Below are positions 16,857 to 25,067 of a DNA stretch of 37,294 nt, piece by piece. The position numbers and the translations under genes are program-made. The stretch spans positions 1-37,294 of the forward strand of contig CANSXE010000012.1 of assembly GCA_947650875.1 (NCBI GenBank). The letters are read 5' to 3'. The stretch comes from an uncultured Bacillota bacterium (GTDB lineage: Bacteria > Bacillota > Clostridia > Oscillospirales > Oscillospiraceae). Each line of letters starts with the position of its first letter. Positions within the stretch are counted from its first letter, which is position 1. The notes beneath the pieces were generated by a model. The model saw only the letters and a program-made list of their open reading frames with translations, was not told the DNA's origin and did no database searches.

Positions 16857-18146
16857 TTACTCCCACTCTATTGTCCCGGTCGGCTTCGTCGTCAAATCAA
16901 AGAGCACCCGGTTGACTCCCTTAACCTCACTGGTAATCCGAGCCGTGATATGCTGGAGCAGATCAAAAGGCACATTCTCCACGGTAGCGGTCATAGCGTC
17001 CACGGTATTAACCGCCCGGATAATGACGCACCACTCATCGGTGCGCTTATTATCCCGCACACCCACCGACTTCAGGTCAGGGATGGCGGTAAAGTACTGC
17101 CACACCTTGCCCTCCAGGCCGTTTTTGGCGAACTCCTCCCGGAGGATGGCGTCGGACTCCCGAACGGCCTCCAGCCGGTCCCGGGTAATGGCCCCCAGGC
17201 AGCGCACACCCAAACCGGGGCCGGGGAAGGGCTGACGGTAGACCATGGAATCGGGCAGACCCAGAGCCTTGCCGCAGGCCCGGACCTCGTCCTTAAAGAG
17301 CATCTTCAGCGGCTCTACCAGCTCAAAATCCAAATCCTCGGGCAGACCACCCACGTTGTGGTGGCTCTTCACCGCCTTGACAGTCTTGGTGCCGCTCTCG
17401 ATGATGTCGGGATAGATGGTCCCCTGGCCCAGGAATTGAATGCCGTCCAGCTTGCGGGCCTCCTCCTCAAACACCCGGATAAACTCCCCGCCGATAATCT
17501 TCCGCTTCTGTTCCGGGTCGGCCACCCCGGCCAGCTTGTCCAAAAAGCGGTCCACCGCGTCCACATACACCAGGTTGGCGTCCATCTCGTCCCGGAAAAC
17601 CTGCACCACCTGTTCCGGCTCCCCCTTGCGGAGCAGGCCATGGTTCACATGGACACAGGTGAGCTGCTTGCCGATGGCCTTAATCAGCAGGGCCGCCACC
17701 ACAGAGGAGTCCACCCCGCCGGACAGGGCCAGCAGCACCTTTTTGTCCCCCACCTGATTGCGGATAAGCTCCACCTGGTCGGCAATAAAGTTGTCCATAT
17801 TCCAGTTGGCCTCGGCGCCGCAGATGGTAAAGACAAAATTCTCCAGGGCGGTCTGCCGCTCCTGGTCGTCGGCGGGCCAGGGGTCGTCTCCCCGGTGGTC
17901 CACCAGCAGGGCGGGGATGTCGCAGTCGTAAATCTCCTGAGCCACGTCAATTTCTGCGCCGTCCACCACCCGGTTGGGGCCGCCGTTGAGGATAATTCCC
18001 TTCACATTGGGCAGGGCCTTCAGCTGGGCCAGCGTAATGTCGTGGGGATGAATCTCAGAATACACTCCCAAAGCCCGAATTTCCCGGGCAACCCTGGGGT
18101 TCTCCTCGCTGCCCAGATCCAGTACCACAATCATGTCCTGTTTCAT
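16857..18146 (-). CDS. guaA: GMP synthase with intact ATP-pyrophosphatase and dimerisation domains but severely shortened, non-catalytic glutaminase domain
   Basis: LLALSGGVDSSVVAALL, HHNVGGLPEDL, RQPFPGPGLGVRCLG, TGTIEWE C-terminus; only 429 aa, no GxCxGxQ nucleophile motif. Confidence 0.93.
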   Translation of the reverse strand: MKQDMIVVLDLGSEENPRVAREIRALGVYSEIHPHDITLAQLKALPNVKGIILNGGPNRVVDGAEIDVAQEIYDCDIPALLVDHRGDDPWPADDQERQTALENFVFTICGAEANWNMDNFIADQVELIRNQVGDKKVLLALSGGVDSSVVAALLIKAIGKQLTCVHVNHGLLRKGEPEQVVQVFRDEMDANLVYVDAVDRFLDKLAGVADPEQKRKIIGGEFIRVFEEEARKLDGIQFLGQGTIYPDIIESGTKTVKAVKSHHNVGGLPEDLDFELVEPLKMLFKDEVRACGKALGLPDSMVYRQPFPGPGLGVRCLGAITRDRLEAVRESDAILREEFAKNGLEGKVWQYFTAIPDLKSVGVRDNKRTDEWCVIIRAVNTVDAMTATVENVPFDLLQHITARITSEVKGVNRVLFDLTTKPTGTIEWE

Positions 18147-18212
18147 TGGTGCTTCCTCCTGTTATTACAATTTCCGCCCTATTTTATCACAGGAGCGCCA
18201 CCAACGCAAGAG

Positions 18213-18794
18213 CTATTGCGGTCCAATCTCCATCCTGGGCGCCAGCCTGCGCAGATGGAACAGGTCCGCCATAATCAGCAGGGCCACAATGCAGGTAATG
18301 ACGGCCACAAAGACCGTCACGCCCGGCCACCACTCCCAGGGAAAAACCTGGGCCGCGCTCCCCAGCAGGGAGATGCAAGTAACCAGCAGCGTATAGGCCG
18401 TCCGGTGGCTGCGCATCCGGGCGGGCAGATTGTCGTCGTCCAGCTGAAACTCCTGCGCCAGGGCAGCCATGTCGGTGAGGAACTGAAAGTGGAAATACAG
18501 CATAGCCACCGCAACCACCAGGTCCAGGAAGGGGATTATTCCGTCGATATCCCGGCCGCTCCACGACAGAAACCAGTCCCCGAAGGAGTAACACGCCAGC
18601 AGCATACACAGAGACCGCAGGAGGACCAGGTCCCGGCGGAGACCGGACAGCTTGCCGATGGCGGACAGCAGCAGCAGGAAGCCCACAAACCGGGGCAGGA
18701 CGCTCACCGTACCCAGGTTGAAGTCAAAGGTCACGAAGAAGTAGCCCCAGGCCGCCTGGGACAGTCCGTCGTGCAGCTGATTGGGTTCATGCAA
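18213..18794 (-). CDS. Polytopic membrane protein of unknown function
   Basis: 193 aa, several hydrophobic segments; overlaps the start of the downstream frame of the M56 operon. Confidence 0.7.
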   Translation of the reverse strand: MHEPNQLHDGLSQAAWGYFFVTFDFNLGTVSVLPRFVGFLLLLSAIGKLSGLRRDLVLLRSLCMLLACYSFGDWFLSWSGRDIDGIIPFLDLVVAVAMLYFHFQFLTDMAALAQEFQLDDDNLPARMRSHRTAYTLLVTCISLLGSAAQVFPWEWWPGVTVFVAVITCIVALLIMADLFHLRRLAPRMEIGPQ

Positions 18795-20736
18795 GGCTCA
18801 TCCCTCCTTTCACAGGGCGCAGGGTCAGCTCTGCCACTTTTTCCTCGTTGAGGTACAAGTCCGCTGCATAGGCGGAGGGCAGCTCAATGAATCCCTCCCG
18901 GCTGCTGCCGCCCCCGGAGAGGAAGATCATGTCCTCTTTCCCCCAGTCGTAATCCAGGGTACGCTGGGCCCACTCGCTGCCGTCATTGCTGCCTCCGCTC
19001 CAATTCACTGCGTCGGGATTCCGGTCAGGAGGGGCCAGCAGTTCCAGCTCCGGCCGCTCCTCCTCTCCCCACATGGGCATGGAGACCACCCCTATGCTGC
19101 GGTACTTGCCCCGGTCCTCGGGCGCGCCGTGGTAGTCGGCCAGGATAATCTGGTCAAACCAGCTGGTAAATTCCCCGTCCGGGATGGGGGTGGTGCCAAA
19201 GAAGGATTGGCCGAACCAGTTGGGCTCCCCGTAGCTGTCCACCTGGGAGGTGGTCTGCCACCGCATCCGCAGGGTAAAGTCCCCCGCTGTGGCGGTGTAT
19301 TCCCAGGCAGGCAGGCCAAGGTTGCCGCCGCTCCGGACGTCTCCCTGCATAGCCGTCAACTTCCCCTGGGGGATGACCACCCAGCGGTCCCCCTCCTTCT
19401 CCGCCCGGAGGGGCTGGACGGCCATCCACCGCTCGTGGGCCAGGCCGCTCCACTCCACATCCTTCGGGGCCCGGTTCAAAGTAACCGCCAGCAGACCCTC
19501 GCAGGCATTTTCCTCCACCTGGGCCAGGTTGTAAATCTGATAGCCGGGGTCTGCATTCAAATCCAGCGGGTCACTGTCCAGCCATTCCCAATGGCCCTGG
19601 GCGGCGGATATCCGATATTTCTCAGCCAAGTCGTTCTGTTCCGCCAGGGGGGCGCACATGGCCCGATAGTCAAAGCGCCCTGTCAACATCGCCTTGGCAT
19701 AGGTATCGAAGGCCCCGGCGCAGGTGGTGCAGGGGGTGGTCCGGGCCCGGGCCAGCTGGGCAGGGACATTCACCGCCCCCAGGCCGGGCACCTCAGCCTT
19801 GACGCCCGCCGCCAGCGGGGCGGCCAGCACCAGCAGCACACACACCGATACCAGCCCCATCCCCGCCGGATAGCGCTTGAACCGGGCAATGGCCTCGATG
19901 CGCCGGCGGATGTTCCTCCCCCCATTGGCCATGGAGGAGGTCCCCGGGGCCCGGGCATACCTGTCGTTGGCCATATCCAGAAGGATGCGGCCGTAGTCCC
20001 GCCGGTCCTCCCCCTCCAGCCGCTCCAGTACCCGCTGGTCGCAGAGGGACTCCAAATCGTTCCCCGCCCGGTCGGCGCAGTACCACAGCAGAGGATTGCA
20101 CCAGTGGAGACACCGCAAGAGACAGATCAACAGCCCCCAGGCGGCATCGTGGTATTTCAGATGGCACAGCTCATGGAGGAGCACCTTGTCCTCCGTCTTC
20201 CTCCCGGCAGGCAGGACCAGCACAGGCTTAAACACCCCGCAGATAAACGCCGAGGACAGCCCCTCCACCTCAACTGCGGGACATACAGGCAGACGGTACC
20301 CCTCCGCCACCGTACGGACCCGGCCCTCCTCCGCCGGACACCCCTGTCTCAGGGCCAGCCGCAGGCGGACGTAGGAGAGTACATACCAGAACAGGAGCAC
20401 CACCACCCCCGCCCCATAAACTGCGAACAGCCACTCCCCCAACGTCCGAGGCGCTTCCAGAACGGGGAGCGGGACGGGGACAGTCACCCGGGCCAGAGCC
20501 CCGTACTCCCCGGTGAAAAAGGAGCGGCACAGCTCCACAAGGAAGGGCCAGTTGACCAGCACATACCGCCCCCGGAAGCCCGCCGGGAGAAGCAAAACCA
20601 TCCCAAGCACACCCCAGACGGCAAACTGCCACCGCGGGGACAGCTTGTCCCGGAACATGGCCTTGAGGACCAGCAGCAGCACCGCCACCCCGGAGCCCGT
20701 CAGGGTCTGGAGCAGAAAAGACCAGATGTCAGTCAT
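18787..20736 (-). CDS. M56 family (BlaR1/MecR1-like) membrane metallopeptidase without recognisable penicillin-binding sensor domain
   Basis: N-terminal TMs and LLHELCHLKYHDAAWGLLICLLRCLHWCNPLLW motif. Confidence 0.9.
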   Translation of the reverse strand: MTDIWSFLLQTLTGSGVAVLLLVLKAMFRDKLSPRWQFAVWGVLGMVLLLPAGFRGRYVLVNWPFLVELCRSFFTGEYGALARVTVPVPLPVLEAPRTLGEWLFAVYGAGVVVLLFWYVLSYVRLRLALRQGCPAEEGRVRTVAEGYRLPVCPAVEVEGLSSAFICGVFKPVLVLPAGRKTEDKVLLHELCHLKYHDAAWGLLICLLRCLHWCNPLLWYCADRAGNDLESLCDQRVLERLEGEDRRDYGRILLDMANDRYARAPGTSSMANGGRNIRRRIEAIARFKRYPAGMGLVSVCVLLVLAAPLAAGVKAEVPGLGAVNVPAQLARARTTPCTTCAGAFDTYAKAMLTGRFDYRAMCAPLAEQNDLAEKYRISAAQGHWEWLDSDPLDLNADPGYQIYNLAQVEENACEGLLAVTLNRAPKDVEWSGLAHERWMAVQPLRAEKEGDRWVVIPQGKLTAMQGDVRSGGNLGLPAWEYTATAGDFTLRMRWQTTSQVDSYGEPNWFGQSFFGTTPIPDGEFTSWFDQIILADYHGAPEDRGKYRSIGVVSMPMWGEEERPELELLAPPDRNPDAVNWSGGSNDGSEWAQRTLDYDWGKEDMIFLSGGGSSREGFIELPSAYAADLYLNEEKVAELTLRPVKGGMSLA

Positions 20737-20739
20737 GGG

Positions 20740-21102
20740 CTACACCTCCATCTCGTCCAGCAGACGGCGCAGTTCCTCCCGCTCCTCCGGAGAAATGGGC
20801 TTCTCCTTCAAAAAGGCCGCGATCAGGTCGCCGGCGGCCCCCCGGTAGACGTTCTGAAGAAAGCTGTCCCTGGCCTGAGCCCGGCATTCCTCCCGGCTCA
20901 GGGCCGCCCGGTATTTTCGGGGATAGCCCTCCTTGTCGATGGACACCAGCCCCTTGGTCTCCATACGGGTGAGATAGGTGAGCACCGTGTTCCGGCTCCA
21001 GCCGGTCTCCGTCTCCAGCGCCCGGGTCACCTCCCCCAAGGCCGCACCTCCGGCGTCCCACAGGACGGTGAGCACTGTCCACTCCCGATCTGACAGCTTC
21101 AT
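20740..21102 (-). CDS. BlaI/MecI/CopY family transcriptional repressor
   Basis: MKLSDREWTVLTVLWDAGGAALGEVTRALETETGWSRNTVLTYLTRMETKGLVSIDKEG. Confidence 0.93.
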   Translation of the reverse strand: MKLSDREWTVLTVLWDAGGAALGEVTRALETETGWSRNTVLTYLTRMETKGLVSIDKEGYPRKYRAALSREECRAQARDSFLQNVYRGAAGDLIAAFLKEKPISPEEREELRRLLDEMEV

Positions 21103-21113
21103 AACACCACCTC

Positions 21114-21165
21114 CTACAGTTGTAGTCTCTTATGCTATACTACACTTATAGGAACTAAATGTCAA
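21114..21165 (-). promoter_or_regulatory. Promoter TTGACA-N17-TAGTAT with BlaI-type operator palindrome CTACAACTGTAG
   Basis: -35 at 21160-21165, -10 at 21137-21142, dyad at 21114-21125, second TGTAG half-site overlapping -10. Confidence 0.75.
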
Positions 21166-21177
21166 GAAAAAAATAAA

Positions 21178-21290
21178 GGCTCCCTCAAAGAGGGAGCCGG
21201 CTGGCCAAAGGCCAGACAGAAGGAGCATTTACAGAGATGAACGCCCTCCGTCACGGCTGCGCCGCGCTGTCTCCCTCAAGGAGGGAGACT
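21178..21290. repeat. Hairpin-rich repeat (GGCTCCCTC..GAGGGAGCC and GTCTCCCTC..GAGGGAGAC arms) overlapping the 3' end of rluA-type gene
   Basis: Hairpins at 21178-21198 and 21201-21215, plus gtcacggctgcgccgcgc and ctccctcaaggaggga segments. Confidence 0.6.
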
Positions 21291-22246
21291 TCTTCAAAAT
21301 ACTCCTTCACAAATTCCACATCCTCCACCTGAAAGGTCCTGCCGTTGAGAGACTCCAGGGGCCCGGCGGGGGTAGTGAAGTGAAAGGTCAGCTTATAGGA
21401 GTACAGCGCCTGACCGTGGCGGCCATATTTCCGGTTCTCCCGCTCGCTGCCGTACTTGCCGTCCCCCAGGAGGGGGTGTCCCGCAGCGGCGAGCTGGGCC
21501 CGAATCTGGTGGGTCCGACCGGTAATCAGGTCACACTCCACCAGGGACAGGCCGTTTTTTACCGCCAGAGTTTTGTAGTCAGTAATGGCGGTCCTGGCCC
21601 CCGGCTCGGGCTTTTTGCGGATGTAGACCTGTTTTTTTACCTCATCCTTAAAGAGGTAGCCCTCCAGCCGGCCCTCTTGCGGCGATATTCTGCCCTGAAC
21701 CACGCACAGATACAGCTTTGTCAGCTCCCGGTCCTTGATCTTCTGGTTCATCACCCGCAGCCCCTCGGCGGTCTTGGCGGCGATCACAATTCCCCCGGTA
21801 TTCCGGTCGATGCGGTTGCACAGGGCGGGGGCAAAGGAGTTTTCCCAGTAAGGGGACCACTCCTTTTTCTGGTAGAGATAGGCCTGGATGTGGGTAAGCA
21901 GGGTATTTACCCGCTCATGTTCGTCCGGGTGGACCACCAGCCCGGGGCGCTTGTCCACCAGCATAATGTGCTCGTCCTCATAGAGGATATTCAACCTGGG
22001 CTGATAGAGGGACAAAAAGGCGTTCTCCGGGGTGGGACGGTCAAAAAACTCATCGTTGATGTACAATTGGAGCACATCCCCCACATTGAGACGCACATCC
22101 CGCTTGGCCCCTCTGCCGTTGACCTTCACCCGTTTGAGACGGATATACTTCTGGGCCAACGGCGCGGGAAGCAGGGGCAGGGTCTTGGCCAGCCAGCGGT
22201 CCAGCCGCTGCCCGGCATCGTTTTTTCCGACGGTAAACTCTTTCAT
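21251..22246 (-). CDS. RluA family pseudouridine synthase
   Basis: MKEFTVGKNDAGQRLDRWLAKTLPLLP S4-type N-term; NRIDRNTGGIVIAAKT and GRTHQIRAQLAAAGHPLLGDGKYG. Confidence 0.92.
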   Translation of the reverse strand: MKEFTVGKNDAGQRLDRWLAKTLPLLPAPLAQKYIRLKRVKVNGRGAKRDVRLNVGDVLQLYINDEFFDRPTPENAFLSLYQPRLNILYEDEHIMLVDKRPGLVVHPDEHERVNTLLTHIQAYLYQKKEWSPYWENSFAPALCNRIDRNTGGIVIAAKTAEGLRVMNQKIKDRELTKLYLCVVQGRISPQEGRLEGYLFKDEVKKQVYIRKKPEPGARTAITDYKTLAVKNGLSLVECDLITGRTHQIRAQLAAAGHPLLGDGKYGSERENRKYGRHGQALYSYKLTFHFTTPAGPLESLNGRTFQVEDVEFVKEYFEEVSLLEGDSAAQP

Positions 22247-22337
22247 GGGGTGCTTCCTCCTCCCGGCTGTAAGGAATATTTCACCATATTCCGCCCCCTC
22301 TGTCAATAAATTTCGTGGAGAAATTTGTGAAAAGTAT

Positions 22338-22366
22338 TTGACATTTTGGAGAAAAGTCTTTATAAT
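22338..22366 (+). promoter_or_regulatory. Perfect-consensus sigma-A promoter TTGACA-N17-TATAAT for DUF177-rpmF
   Basis: -35 at 22338-22343, -10 at 22361-22366. Confidence 0.9.
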
Positions 22367-22418
22367 ATCCTGCGTACCATTCTGCGAGTATGGGGGATCG
22401 CCCCCGGGGAGGAACGCC

Positions 22419-22922
22419 ATGCGTCTGGATCTGCGCGATATCATTCATATCCCGGACGCAAAAAAGACGTTCCAATTTCAGCTGGACCTGTCCGGCCAGA
22501 ATTTCTTCGGGGCCAAACCCATCGTCCACCCCGTCCAGGCGGAGGGCTGCGTGACCAACCATGCCGGCGCTCTGGTGCTGGAGGGAACGGCCCGCTCCCT
22601 TCTGGAGCTGACCTGCGACCGCTGTGGAAAGCCCTTTTCCCGGGAAAAGACGGTGGTTCTGGACAATTTGGTGGCCCAGGAGCTGGAGGACGAGGAAAAC
22701 GACGACATCCTCCTGCTGGACGGCACCGAGCTGGACCTGGACGAAGCGGTGTCTACCGCCTTCATCCTCGCAATGGATACCAAAAACCTTTGCTCAGACG
22801 ACTGCAAAGGGCTGTGCGCCAAGTGCGGAGCCGATTTAAACCTTGGCCCCTGCGGGTGCAGACCTGATGTCGATCCAAGACTGGCGGCCCTTGCGCAGCT
22901 GTTGGATAAGGAAGCTGAGTGA
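22419..22922 (+). CDS. DUF177 (YceD) family protein
   Basis: LTCDRCGKPFSREKTV...LCSDDCKGLCAKCGADLNLGPCGC, immediately upstream of rpmF. Confidence 0.9.
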   Translation: MRLDLRDIIHIPDAKKTFQFQLDLSGQNFFGAKPIVHPVQAEGCVTNHAGALVLEGTARSLLELTCDRCGKPFSREKTVVLDNLVAQELEDEENDDILLLDGTELDLDEAVSTAFILAMDTKNLCSDDCKGLCAKCGADLNLGPCGCRPDVDPRLAALAQLLDKEAE

Positions 22923-22967
22923 GTAGTAGATGTGCCCTGACCGGCACAGCCGAAGGAGGTGTCACCC

Positions 22968-23156
22968 ATGGCGGTCCCCAAGGGAAAAGTATCCAAGGCC
23001 CGGCGCGATAAGCGGCGCAGCTCCCACTGGAAGCTGGAAACTCCCGGTATCGTGACCTGCCCCAAGTGCGGGGCTTACCGGCTGCCTCACCGTATGTGCA
23101 AGAATTGCCTGACCTATAACGGCCGTTCCTTCGGCCAGGTTGAGGCCCAGCAGTAA
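22968..23156 (+). CDS. rpmF: 50S ribosomal protein L32
   Basis: [47 protein letters not shown]. Confidence 0.97.
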   Translation: MAVPKGKVSKARRDKRRSSHWKLETPGIVTCPKCGAYRLPHRMCKNCLTYNGRSFGQVEAQQ

Positions 23157-23160
23157 GTGG

Positions 23161-23196
23161 AAAAGCCCTCCGGTAATACCGGGGGGCTTGTTTTAT
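23161..23196 (+). terminator. Intrinsic terminator after rpmF
   Basis: AAAAGCCCTCCGG-TAATA-CCGGGGGGCTTGTTTT. Confidence 0.8.
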
Positions 23197-23218
23197 CCAT
23201 ATACACGGAGGGATTGCT

Positions 23219-23932
23219 ATGACATACCTGTATGCCGGCCTGCTGGGCATGGCCCTGGCGATAACGGTTCGCATCGGCCTGCCCGGCCTGCCGCTCCTTC
23301 TGGCCGTGGCCGGTCTCCTGGTCATGCGCATCCTGCGCTCCCTGCGCCGGCGCGACCAGGACCTGGAGCCCCGGAACGACGTGGAGCGATGGATTTTCGG
23401 CACCTGCGCCAACTGGGCGCTGTACAACTGCGAACTCACCACCGGCCCCGCCGCCGCTCTGGAGCCCAACTACGAGCGGACCCCCATGCTTTTTGGCGGC
23501 CGCCTGGGCCCCTACGACAGCAAAGAACAGCGGCAGTATTTTCTCGACATGCTGGACAGCCCCTGGGATATCCATTCCCGGCACGAGCTGCTGGAGACGG
23601 TGGCCTACATGAGCACCGGCCCCGGCTTCCAGAAGTGCCAAACCAGGGCGGACCAGGCCTGGGAGCTGTGCCGCTGCACCCAGCTGCTGGCCATCGCCTT
23701 CCGCCTGGGCTGGATCAGCCGGCGAGACATGGTCCGCCGCTCCTGCCGGGTGGGCAGGCTGATTCAAAGGACCTTCTCCGGCTGGCAGGAGATGAGCGAG
23801 AGCTTTCTGGACTCCGCTCTGGAGTGGATGGGGACCGAGCAGGGGCAGGAGCTGCGCCGGACCATCCACCGTGCCCTGTGGCTGCGCCCCGACAGTCCCT
23901 ACAATCTGCCCTGGGATTTGCCATTAGATTGA
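23219..23932 (+). CDS. DUF1266 domain-containing protein
   Basis: 237 aa; N-terminal TM, WDIHSRHELLETVAYMSTGPGF...AWELCRCTQLLAIAFRLGWIS. Confidence 0.75.
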   Translation: MTYLYAGLLGMALAITVRIGLPGLPLLLAVAGLLVMRILRSLRRRDQDLEPRNDVERWIFGTCANWALYNCELTTGPAAALEPNYERTPMLFGGRLGPYDSKEQRQYFLDMLDSPWDIHSRHELLETVAYMSTGPGFQKCQTRADQAWELCRCTQLLAIAFRLGWISRRDMVRRSCRVGRLIQRTFSGWQEMSESFLDSALEWMGTEQGQELRRTIHRALWLRPDSPYNLPWDLPLD

Positions 23933-24598
23933 CAGGCTTTTGTAATAATCCAGTGTAGAAAACCCCCGCTCCAGTTGGGTATATACATAGGTCTCCGCCG
24001 CGTCGCCCAGCCGCTCCAGGTCCTTCCCCTCCAGCCGAAAGGAAAACAGCCGCTTGGGGTCTCCGTGGAGGATGTGGTCCAGGGCGGCCAGGGCGGCGGA
24101 AGTCAGGGGCAGCGCGGTCCTCTCTCCACGGACCACCCCATCCTCCAAAAGCGGCTCATACCCCGCCAGGGCCATTGCCCTCCACTCAAAGGCCGCCTTG
24201 ACCAGAGTCAGAGGTTTTTCCTGCATTCTGTCCAGGGCGTGGAGACTGTTCAGAATCAGGGACAGCAGCTCCGGATTCTCCTCCCCCTCCACCGCCAGCA
24301 GTTCGGACACTTCCGCGAAGTAGCACCCCAGGGCCAGGCGCCCGATATCGTTCCGAACTCCCTGAAACAAGCGCTCAGTGGACGCCTCCTTCACCGCCCA
24401 GCGGCCCTGATAATCGTAGAGCACCATCTCCGACCAGGCCAGCAGCTGGCACCCGGCAGCGATGGCGCTCCCTTTCTTCCGGCACCCCCGGCCGGAGACG
24501 GTGAGCTTTCCCTGTTCCTGGGTAAACAGGGTCAAAATCCTGTCCGACTCCTTGTAATCCACCCCCCGCAAAACCAGGGCCTTGGTGGTAATGTGCAT
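23924..24598 (-). CDS. recO: DNA repair protein RecO
   Basis: MHITTKALVLRGVDYKESDRILTLFTQEQGKLTVSGRGCRKKGS; next to yqzL and era. Confidence 0.92.
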   Translation of the reverse strand: MHITTKALVLRGVDYKESDRILTLFTQEQGKLTVSGRGCRKKGSAIAAGCQLLAWSEMVLYDYQGRWAVKEASTERLFQGVRNDIGRLALGCYFAEVSELLAVEGEENPELLSLILNSLHALDRMQEKPLTLVKAAFEWRAMALAGYEPLLEDGVVRGERTALPLTSAALAALDHILHGDPKRLFSFRLEGKDLERLGDAAETYVYTQLERGFSTLDYYKSLSI

Positions 24599-24647
24599 AA
24601 TGTCACTCCTATGTAACGGGGCGGGCTTCAGCCCGCCCCGCTTTTCA

Positions 24648-24791
24648 TTACGCCTTTTCAATCTTTGGCTGAAAAGCCGTCTTAGCCGGCTCCTCCCACA
24701 GGAACCACTCCTGACGGTTTCCGGCGATAGCCAGATAGACCTCCGGCAAGCCGGTCTTGTAAAACAGCTCCCAAAGTCCCCGCTCATCCAT
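24648..24791 (-). CDS. yqzL: YqzL family small protein (47 aa)
   Basis: Not in ORF track; MDERGLWELFYKTGLPEVYLAIAGNRQEWFLWEEPAKTAFQPKIEKA, conserved location upstream of recO. Confidence 0.75.
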   Translation of the reverse strand: MDERGLWELFYKTGLPEVYLAIAGNRQEWFLWEEPAKTAFQPKIEKA

Positions 24792-24859
24792 GGTACAGCC
24801 CTCCCTTTCTTTCTGGGCTTAGGCTGGCTGTTTTAACGGGAAACTATAAGCGGGAAATT

Positions 24860-25066
24860 TTAGTCTGATCTGCCATTTATCTCCTGTTCCATCAAAAAAT
24901 CTGCAAGTTCAAAGGCCCTGATCCGCCGCTCCGCCAAGGTAATCTGAGCCTTGTACCGCTCCGGATTTTCCTTGCCCCGCAAGGTTTTCACGGTCTCCCG
25001 CAGCTTATGCAGGGTGGAGCCGATCTGCCGCCTGGCTTCGATCAAATCATCTTTGGAATACTCCAT
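24860..25066 (-). CDS. Small conserved hypothetical protein (68 aa) downstream of era
   Basis: MEYSKDDLIEARRQIGSTLHKLRETVKTLRGKENPERYKAQITLAERRIRAFELADFLMEQ; starts 2 bp from era stop. Confidence 0.75.
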   Translation of the reverse strand: MEYSKDDLIEARRQIGSTLHKLRETVKTLRGKENPERYKAQITLAERRIRAFELADFLMEQEINGRSD

Positions 25067-25067
25067 T

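Noticed and set aside
17850-17920. Frameshift or assembly error as explanation of short GuaA
   Set aside because: Frame is continuous, the flanking glutaminase remnant motifs are also degenerate (DLGSEE), and all downstream domains are intact, so natural domain loss is more likely; re-sequencing remains the check
16854-18851. 665-aa plus-strand ORF antisense to guaA
   Set aside because: Composition artefact of high-GC codon usage on the opposite strand; low-complexity His/Gln/Gly/Pro-rich translation, while guaA on the minus strand is unambiguous
18781-21093. 770-aa plus-strand ORF antisense to M56 and BlaI genes
   Set aside because: Antisense GC-rich artefact; no recognisable domain, true genes on minus strand
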